Of a stretch of DNA of 64,000 bases, positions 53,240-64,000 are shown in pieces. Position 1 is the first letter of the stretch. Every line of letters starts with the position of its first letter. Under the pieces are notes generated by a model. The model made no database searches and was not told the origin of the DNA. It saw only the letters and a list, made by a program, of their open reading frames with translations. The translations under genes were made by a program, and so were the position numbers. Source of the DNA: Scylla paramamosain (lineage: Eukaryota > Arthropoda > Malacostraca > Decapoda > Portunidae); NCBI RefSeq assembly GCF_035594125.1, contig NC_087171.1, forward strand, positions 12,768,267 to 12,832,266, in the 5' to 3' direction.

Positions 53240-53270
53240 ATATTGGTGCCGACCAGTCAGGCACCAATAT
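53240..53270. repeat. perfect 11 bp hairpin
   Basis: ATATTGGTGCC (53240-53250) and GGCACCAATAT (53260-53270) pair perfectly around the 9-base loop GACCAGTCA. Confidence 0.85.
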
Positions 53271-53308
53271 ATTGTGTTTTGAAGCAACATGAAAGTTTGT
53301 CCCACCTG

Positions 53309-53340
53309 TGTGTGTGTGTGTGTGTGGTGTGTGTGTGTGT
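53309..53340. repeat. short interrupted (TG)n
   Basis: TG run with one GG break. Confidence 0.9.
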
Positions 53341-53799
53341 TGGCGTGGATTGGGGATTGGGTGTGTGAGTTAGGGGAGGCGGCGCGTTCGAACGTTTCCT
53401 TGGTTGAAGAGTTGATGGAACTTAACCTCCTGTTATCCTTTGGCACTGTCTGTCGTCACCTTCGGTCCCTTTTTGAAACACTTCCATGCCCAAGTCACCC
53501 AGGCCATTTCTGTTGTCTTTACTTCAGCTTGTGTTCGTGTCTTGTGCTTTTAATGTCCTATAACAAGTTCTCTTTGTTCACTACCTGTTGCGTCATTTCT
53601 TAGTTATGTGGTGAACAGTTGTTTTTAGGATGCGTAAAAGAGCTTTAATCAAATTGCAAACACTGGATTATCACAGGATTCGTGCGTCCCTGAAGTTAAA
53701 TGCAACTTTCATGATTATTACCAACCGCTGTGTATCTGAGGATTGCTTACTTAGGTATTATTACACACATCTTTTCATAGCATTTTGAATCTTTTGTAT

Positions 53800-55525
<1,726 letters not shown>

Positions 55526-55689
55526 CACCAGTAACCTTTAAGCTCAATGAAGAAATGCACAGTCAGCCGTTCACTGTTCTTTTGGTCTCATCCTGACTTC
55601 TTGTCATCTTTATCCTTTTTTTTTTTTTGTATGATAATTATGCCGAAAACCAGAAGAAAAGAGGCATTTCGTATGTATTCTGCGTACGA

Positions 55690-55695
<6 letters not shown>

Positions 55696-55736
<41 letters not shown>

Positions 55737-55785
55737 GGTGAGGGTCAATGTAGGAGAGCTGATTATTATTATTATTATTATTATT
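55696..55785. repeat. (TG)n and (ATT)n short arrays
   Basis: TG array 55696-55736 and ATT run 55763-55785. Confidence 0.92.
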
Positions 55786-56951
55786 GTTATGTTAATTTGG
55801 TAATTATGCACTGAATTTTATCAATTAAACGCTGCACCAAGAATATTACGCATGCTATTGACTGGACGGGACAGTCTATTTCATTAATTTTGTAAACTCA
55901 ATTTATAGTTTAATTCATGAATTGACTCCATAAAATTGAACAAATATCACATTGATTAGTTATATTAAAAATAAATTTCCCCCGCAGTTCGGTAAAAATG
56001 GAAGAATAAAAAGGAATAATGTTTTGGTGGCCGTTCATCTTCCGGGGCGAACGCTCGTGATGCATAGTAAGCAAGGGGAATGTATATCCGAAGCGGCGCG
56101 CGAGATATACAAGTGCAACCAGCGCCTCCCTATTAAGCATTTATACGCGTGCGTGCTGCGTAGCGGACAGCGCCGAGACACGGGAGGCACGGCACGCGAG
56201 TTTTGCAAGTTTTGAATATTCTTTTTGACTCCTATTCGCCGCCGTATGACAGTGAAACCTAGGGCTACTCGTGGGTGTGCTGCAGACTCGCGTAGCTTTT
56301 GATTTCTTCCTCCCTTGTGACGTGTTGCGTTTTGAGTATTGGTGTGTGGATGTGGGTGGTGGATTATGAGTGATAGTGGCCGTGGTGGCGGTGAAGAACA
56401 GGACATGTGACGAACTGGCCAAAAGAGACAAAGAGGAAACAGGACCGAGCACGCAGCTAACAAGAGGGGACGGAAGACCAAGTGTCCGGCGGTGAAGAGT
56501 GCGGCGGTAGTGGCGGTGGGAAGGGCAGCGGTGGTGATGGCGGTGGTGAAAGAGTAGGAGGGGCAGCCAGGCCGAGTGGGAGTAATGTGTATGCAGCAGA
56601 GCCGAGCACTGTCGCCACTAATGGCATGAGGATGGCTGAGGGATGGCCCGGGATGGAGATGTATGCCGCTCCCTGCTCTTACATTTCTCTCCTTGTTTAG
56701 TTGTTTCCTGTCTCTTTCCCCCGACTTCTCCTTCTTCTATTTCTGCTCGTCTTCCTCATCATTTTAGCCATTTTGTTTCTTCCTCCTTTATATCAGTTTC
56801 TTTGTTTTTGTGGAAGTAAAATTAAATAGCGAGCACAGAGCTACCAGCACTGCGCGGCCTCAACGAGACTCATTGTTCACTACACGCTGAAGTGATACGG
56901 ATTCACTATTTGTTGAACATGCGTGGAGATTAATTAATTAATTTATTCCTT

Positions 56952-56954
<3 letters not shown>
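55786..56954. other. CpG-rich island in AT-rich DNA, no gene called
   Basis: 56030-56210 is dense in CpG (GCGGCGCGCGAGATA, ACGCGTGCGTGCTGCG). 56440-56650 is G-rich with GGTGGCGGT repeats. Frames here (87, 148 and 103 codons; a Gly-rich 72-codon frame at 56482-56700) show no domain. A promoter or 5' exon is possible but unsupported. Confidence 0.4.
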
Positions 56955-57050
<96 letters not shown>

Positions 57051-57092
57051 CATCCAAACTGAAGTGAGCAGCCCAGTGTAGAATTGTTTATT

Positions 57093-57160
<68 letters not shown>
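56955..57160. repeat. (TC)n and (GA)n in inverted arrangement
   Basis: TC array 56955-57048 and GA array 57096-57160, 47 bases apart, form a long potential hairpin. Confidence 0.96.
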
Positions 57161-57163
<3 letters not shown>

Positions 57164-57748
57164 GACTGATAAAAAGTAAATAAGTAAATGTAATACCTAA
57201 GTAGTAACAAAAAAAGGAGCACGTAATTCCTTGAGTACCTAATTAGCAAAGTCCGCGTTACATCACGAGGAAGAGGAGAGAGAGAAAATGAAAAAATAGT
57301 ATATAATTAATAAAAATAAAAAAAATATCTAGGTAAAAAAAAACAAAACAAAAAAACAAGTATAAGATTAATAAAAAGTAAAAATAACATCTAAACTATA
57401 AGTACAAAAAAAAAGGTATATAATCAATAAAAAAAGAGTAAGAGTAACACGTAAACAGTAATTAGACTCGAGTGCAAGCGTCGGAACAAAAAGGGAATGA
57501 AGACGAAACCTGCACAACCTCGGTACCGATTGTGTCTGGTACCGAGACAATGGCAGTGAAGAATATGAATGCTTATTGCGTCATGCATACGTGAAGAGGG
57601 CGGGAAGACACTTATTGTAGAACCTTTACATGTTTACCGACAAAGAGCAACACCCACATATCGTCTGTCATGAGTGAAAATGTGAATATGACGTCTTGTG
57701 GAGGCTTCCTTTCCGCTGCGGTTTCTCTCTCTGCTGCCTTTTCTATCA
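57161..57748. other. A-rich unique DNA
   Basis: Several related AAAAATAA/GTAATA stretches suggest a decayed A-rich repeat of about 60-70 bases (57170-57460). No gene. Confidence 0.4.
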
Positions 57749-57997
<249 letters not shown>

Positions 57998-58083
57998 ACT
58001 GTGGTAATGTCAGAAATTAATTTAGTAACAGTTATTAAGAAAAGTTTGTCATGCCATGTGTAGGAGACGCGATTTTGCCATGG

Positions 58084-58087
<4 letters not shown>

Positions 58088-58124
<37 letters not shown>

Positions 58125-58175
58125 GTGTGCGTGTGCGCGTGCGTGCGTGCGCGCGTGTGTGCGTACGTGCGTTAG
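58088..58175. repeat. (TG)n decaying into CG-rich variants
   Basis: TG array to about 58118, then TGCG/CGCG variants, an alternating purine-pyrimidine tract. Confidence 0.93.
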
Positions 58176-58271
58176 GAAGTCACGTGTTGATTGATGACGT
58201 GGTTATGGCGGCGACGTTTCAATTTGTGAGAAAACGAATATTTTCCAAATTAATTGCATTTAATCTTAATG

Positions 58272-59951
<1,680 letters not shown>

Positions 59952-60045
<94 letters not shown>
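59952..60045. repeat. (AC)n microsatellite
   Basis: AC array of 47 units. Confidence 0.97.
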
Positions 60046-60047
<2 letters not shown>

Positions 60048-60183
60048 AGCGGGAAAGATATAAATCCCGCTCAGGCCCGGCGGCATCTGGACCATAAATT
60101 CAGCGGCGTGGCGAGGCACAGAACCGTATAGCGGCGGCCCAGTGGCTCCAGGAAAGTGGGAAGAAAGGCGATAACGACAAAGC

Positions 60184-60520
60184 AGATAATAGGTACAGAA
60201 ATGCTTGGAGGAGGAGGAGGAGGAGGAGGAGGAGGAAGAATGGAGAGGGAGTGAGGAGTGGGAGAGGGAGGGAACCAGAGACTACAAAGAATGTAAGGAC
60301 AAAAATATAACGTTTTCTACTCGATGAAGTGCAGCCGATGATCAAGCAGGAAGGTAGTGAGGAAGAAGGCAAGTACGATTCTTTATCCTATTGTAGCGAG
60401 GAAGGAGATAATAGGCACAAAAATACTTGGAAGGGGAGCAGAGCAGAGGGGAGGAAAAAAAGAGGAGGAACCATTTTTACTCGATGAAGTCCTGGGGATG
60501 ATAAAGTGGGAAAGAACAGG
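60184..60520. repeat. diverged direct duplication, about 110-170 bp per copy
   Basis: AGATAATAGG(T/C)ACA(G/A)AAAT(G/A)CTTGGA occurs at 60184 and 60406, and TACTCGATGAAGT(G/C)C at 60318 and 60478. GGA-rich simple sequence lies between these landmarks in each copy, and the copies differ in length. Confidence 0.7.
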
Positions 60521-60589
60521 AAGTGAGAATGGCCCCATTGTTAGGCCGCCCGGGCGAGAGGGAGGCGCGGGGGATGGACGCGCTGAGGG

Positions 60590-60714
60590 TAAAGGAGGAG
60601 GAGGAGGAGGAGGAGGAGGAAGCGATGGAAGAAAAAGGAAGTCGCAGTAAAGAGGGAAGGGAGGAAAGGAGGAAGCAGCGTGAAGTCTAGGCACGTACTC
60701 GTAATTGGTGCGGA

Positions 60715-60793
<79 letters not shown>
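60590..60793. repeat. (GGA)n and (AC)n arrays
   Basis: GGA run 60594-60621 and AC array 60717-60793. Confidence 0.95.
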
Positions 60794-60795
<2 letters not shown>

Positions 60796-60938
60796 GACCT
60801 TGTGGTGGTGGAAAAAAAAAGGAATCAAGATACCAAATGTTCATATGAAAAGTATTAATGCTAGCAACGAAAGGTTTAATAATGACGTAGCAAAGTCCAA
60901 CAAATATGCACAGTGAGCGTGTGATGAGCGACCATGAT

Positions 60939-60972
60939 TGTGTGTGTGTGTGTGTGTGTATGTGTGTGTGTG
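60939..60972. repeat. (TG)n short array
   Basis: TG run with one TA break. Confidence 0.9.
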
Positions 60973-61635
60973 TCTCGTTCCCATGCGCGTACATGGAAGA
61001 AATTTATTCTCATTAACGATGTTGGAAGTTCTAGAGAAAGTTTTGTTGTTTAACTGAGACTCGAGTTTAATGTTGTTGAAGTTTTCATCTCGCCTTCACC
61101 CTTTTACGTGTGCGGGAACCACTGCTCGCCACACCACGCCTGGCAGCACCCACGTCCTGCCTCGCGCTGCCACCACTACCATCATTTTAATCATTAATAT
61201 CCTCCCCTACAACAGAATCCGTAGATTACACACTTTTTTTGTTCTTCAATAATCAAATTACACTTCTCTATTAATCCACTTAGGTAGAATAGTGCAAGAA
61301 ATACAAAACTGTTTAGTAAGAACTTAGCGAACATTTAGTATGTACAATTCCTTGTAATTCCTTTTCATCCTCATCATTATCACCGGTCTTTATAATTCTT
61401 AGTCCTCTACAGTTAGCTTTGTCTGTTTTCCGTCTGAACCATGGCTCTTTGATTAAACTTATTCTAACCTTTGATACTTTGTCAGTGTTTGTCGCCACCA
61501 TTACCTGTCCTTTCGATATTGAAAAGAAAGGATTTACAGTGATTCATTCATTGTTAGCCAGGAATTGCCTATTAACCAAGGATCAGTATGTAGGTTAATA
61601 AATTTTCTTAATTTTCTCCGTAATGATTTTGTGAC

Positions 61636-61636
<1 letters not shown>
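60973..61636. other. unique DNA, nothing identified
   Basis: No gene or motif supported. Confidence 0.55.

Positions 61637-61673
<37 letters not shown>
61637..61673. repeat. (CAT)n array
   Basis: Twelve CAT units. Confidence 0.95.
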
Positions 61674-61675
<2 letters not shown>

Positions 61676-61843
61676 TTTATAGACTGCCATGCACACGACG
61701 GAAAATAACAGTAAAGCGCTGACGAGAAAGATAAAGTTTGAAAAAAAATGTTTCACTGCATTTTTATTTTTCACTTTCTCGTTTCCTCTTCCCTTCAGCC
61801 CCTTATAGGCGACTGCAGCTCAGAAGGAAGCGCGGAATTGGAA

Positions 61844-62112
<269 letters not shown>

Positions 62113-63179
62113 GCTCCACAAACACAGCATCTATCACCGAGTTTGTATGTTGTAATCTCATCTTCCTCCCAAATATTCACCTAAGCCTTTACCCTTCTGA
62201 CTGTTAGTTAACGACACTGCGACAATTGTTAGTTAGAGTATCTCCAGACGATCTTAATGAGCGAGTATAAAAACAGAGGCATTATAGAATTTGAAAATAC
62301 TCATTTACTCAAGAGATGCGTTTCAATTTAAGGCTATAGGTAGAAACTCACCGGACTGTTTTACTGCGCGAAGGGAAGATGTCTTAGTAGTTAAAGGGTT
62401 AAGAAGATCCCTATATCCAGTAACTAAAGACAAGCGGTTTGTAGTTGCCGTGTTTATCTAAGAGTACCTAGATAGAACGCTAACATTTCGATCCTGTCCT
62501 TTCCCGTGAGCCAGCCATCCGTCGTGTCCCACACATCACATGGAGACGCAGCTGCTACCTTCCCATCTGCCTGCTGTGCTAATGACCTTCTCTACCTAAT
62601 GGGAGTAATTGCCGATCTATTAGTAACTCCATGTCAGGATATATCGTTCACGTGTTCTTATGTTTTACTACTGCAAAGAAATTTTTCATCTCTTGCGTGT
62701 AGCTTCTTCCAGTGCATGTTATTTAGATTTTCAAGGATGCTAAGGATAGTACAAGTATTTTACATTACCAATTAAAAAATACACTCGAGAACACGTCTAG
62801 TCATATCTGTGGCCTTTGAAAATAGAGCTGATGGGAGTAGGGACCATTCACTGCCTCTACTACGCATACAAAGGCTGCCTATGTAACTTACATGGTTGGT
62901 ACGTAAGCTAGCAGTGTTATGATGAACGTGGAAGCAAAGTCATAGCAAGGGATACGAAGGACCGTTACGTCTCCCAATTAAAATGTATTATGGTGTGTGT
63001 AACCTTTTGGATGGGTTTAAATAACTTTACTTAGAGCCATCCGATCCCAAATGATGGTTGAATTTGTTGAGGTATATTTGCTGGTATTGAAGATGGAATA
63101 TCAAATTAATCTTGTATACTTAGCACAAAGTGGTGATCCTTGGATAGTACTTTGAACTAGGGAGTGGCACCTTCAATGA
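62113..63179. other. unique DNA, nothing identified
   Basis: An 89-codon frame at 62506-62775 has no recognisable domain; no splice support. Confidence 0.5.
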
Positions 63180-63243
63180 ACCTTTTTTTTTTATATCTCT
63201 TTTGTTGCCCTTAGCCAGATTCACTCACTTGAGAAAAAAAAAA
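63180..63243 (+). mobile_element. LINE 3' tail, copy D
   Basis: T-run, then TTTGTTGCCCTTAGCCAG, then an A-run: the same order as the tail of copy C at 49000-49066 (TTGTTGCCCTTGGCCAG). Only the extreme 3' end is present. Confidence 0.5.
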
Positions 63244-63246
63244 CTA

Positions 63247-63249
<3 letters not shown>

Positions 63250-63293
<44 letters not shown>
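63250..63293. repeat. (TG)n microsatellite
   Basis: TG array starting just after the LINE tail's A-run. Confidence 0.96.
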
Positions 63294-63297
<4 letters not shown>

Positions 63298-63979
63298 TGT
63301 GAAAATCTGTCGCCAGCATACTTTCGATATATTATTATTCAAAGAGATATAATCGTTTAGTATTTCCAGTTCATGATCTCTTGGTATGACTTGTTCCTCC
63401 TTCACTCATGCGTAAGTGAATGGGGAAGGAAAAGCTGCCCGCATGTAATGACTTCGAAAATCCAATAGAAGGAAGAAGTCGAATAGAAATCAACATACGG
63501 ACTAATGAACTGCTGTATATTAAGATCCCTCCAAAGACCAAGAAGAACTGGGGATACAATAGGTGGAGGCAGGTGGTAAATACTGCTCTCTAGTATGAAG
63601 TATTTTGTATAATATCACATTGCTATTTACGGCAGCTGTACGAGGGACCAAGACTGGTTCACCCACAGGGCCTGGTCTGGGTGGGACACTAGCAGGTGAG
63701 GAAGGACAGAGAACAGTGGGAGCGTTTGTGTGGCATTCAAGTCCGCTTTAAGTTTCTTTGCTGTAAATGTTTTGTGTTCGTTTTTTGTTTTGTTTTATTC
63801 AACGTTTTTTATGTGTTTTTGTGTTTGTATTTTTTGAACGCGGAATGAATCTGACTCTTTCATTTTATTTGCTGTTTTATGAATTTTAATCTTTCCATTT
63901 TGCCTCCCTTTTATTTTCAACTTTTATTCATGCCGAGTTAGTTCTATTTTGAATATTGTACGGCGTTCCCCGGTCGCTA
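63294..63979. other. unique DNA, nothing identified
   Basis: T-rich at the end; no supported gene. Confidence 0.55.
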
Positions 63980-64000
63980 GCACACACACACACACACACA
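63980..64000. repeat. (CA)n running off the window end
   Basis: CA array cut by the end of the sequence. Confidence 0.95.

Overview
This window is eukaryotic, largely intergenic or intronic DNA. The best guess is a decapod crustacean, probably a crab. The guess rests on very dense, very long dinucleotide microsatellites (AC/TG, AG/TC, AT), long TTC, TTG, CAT and CTC arrays, and decayed tRNA-derived SINE and LINE 3' ends of the kind common in decapod assemblies. By hand tally about 9 kb (roughly 14%) is simple repeat. There is no operon structure, rRNA, CRISPR array or complete host gene.

The only complete protein-coding gene is a Tc1/mariner-type transposase on the minus strand (24156-25184, 342 aa from the first ATG). 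It lies in a ~1.45 kb element bounded by ~30 bp inverted repeats (24011-24041 and 25428-25459). Its catalytic residues are all present, with DD35E spacing rather than the DD34E of classical Tc1. Other mobile-element traces are a tRNA-SINE head (575-657, minus), a weaker tRNA-like segment (20340-20430), an RTE-like LINE relic (10405-10780), a probable LTR end with primer-binding site (22746-22975), and LINE 3' ends at 45906-46068, 47640-47870, 48862-49060 and 63180-63243. Two giant TTC arrays (9820-10158 and 35400-35966, about 113 and 189 units) share a nearly identical ~95 bp right flank, so they look like copies of one dispersed element.

Host gene evidence is limited to single exons. The best is a 12-codon signal-peptide start on the minus strand (49229-49264), ending at a consensus donor, with a TATA-like motif upstream and nuclear-receptor half-sites further up; secreted arthropod proteins such as cuticle proteins often start this way. 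A 121-nt plus-strand exon candidate (45596-45716) starts exactly at CAG|GTAAGT, the arrangement of a recursive splice site. These two lie in or beside 46769-50558, the longest stretch free of long microsatellites. Other exon candidates (8295-8443, 15347-15391) are weaker.

Layout: 1-10 kb, microsatellites with a SINE; 10-13.6 kb, LINE relic and unremarkable AT-rich DNA; 14.4-16.5 kb, two decayed tandem repeats (~60 bp and ~130 bp); 16.5-23.9 kb, mixed repeats and a probable LTR; 24-25.5 kb, the transposon; 25.5-36 kb, microsatellites and a decayed ~31 bp minisatellite; 36-44 kb, dense AC/TC/TA arrays and a ~30 bp minisatellite; 44-50 kb, GC-richer possible regulatory DNA, exon candidates and LINE tails; 50-64 kb, microsatellites with two small segmental duplications. 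Nothing I can read amounts to a clearly new biological system; the strongest leads are in the findings.
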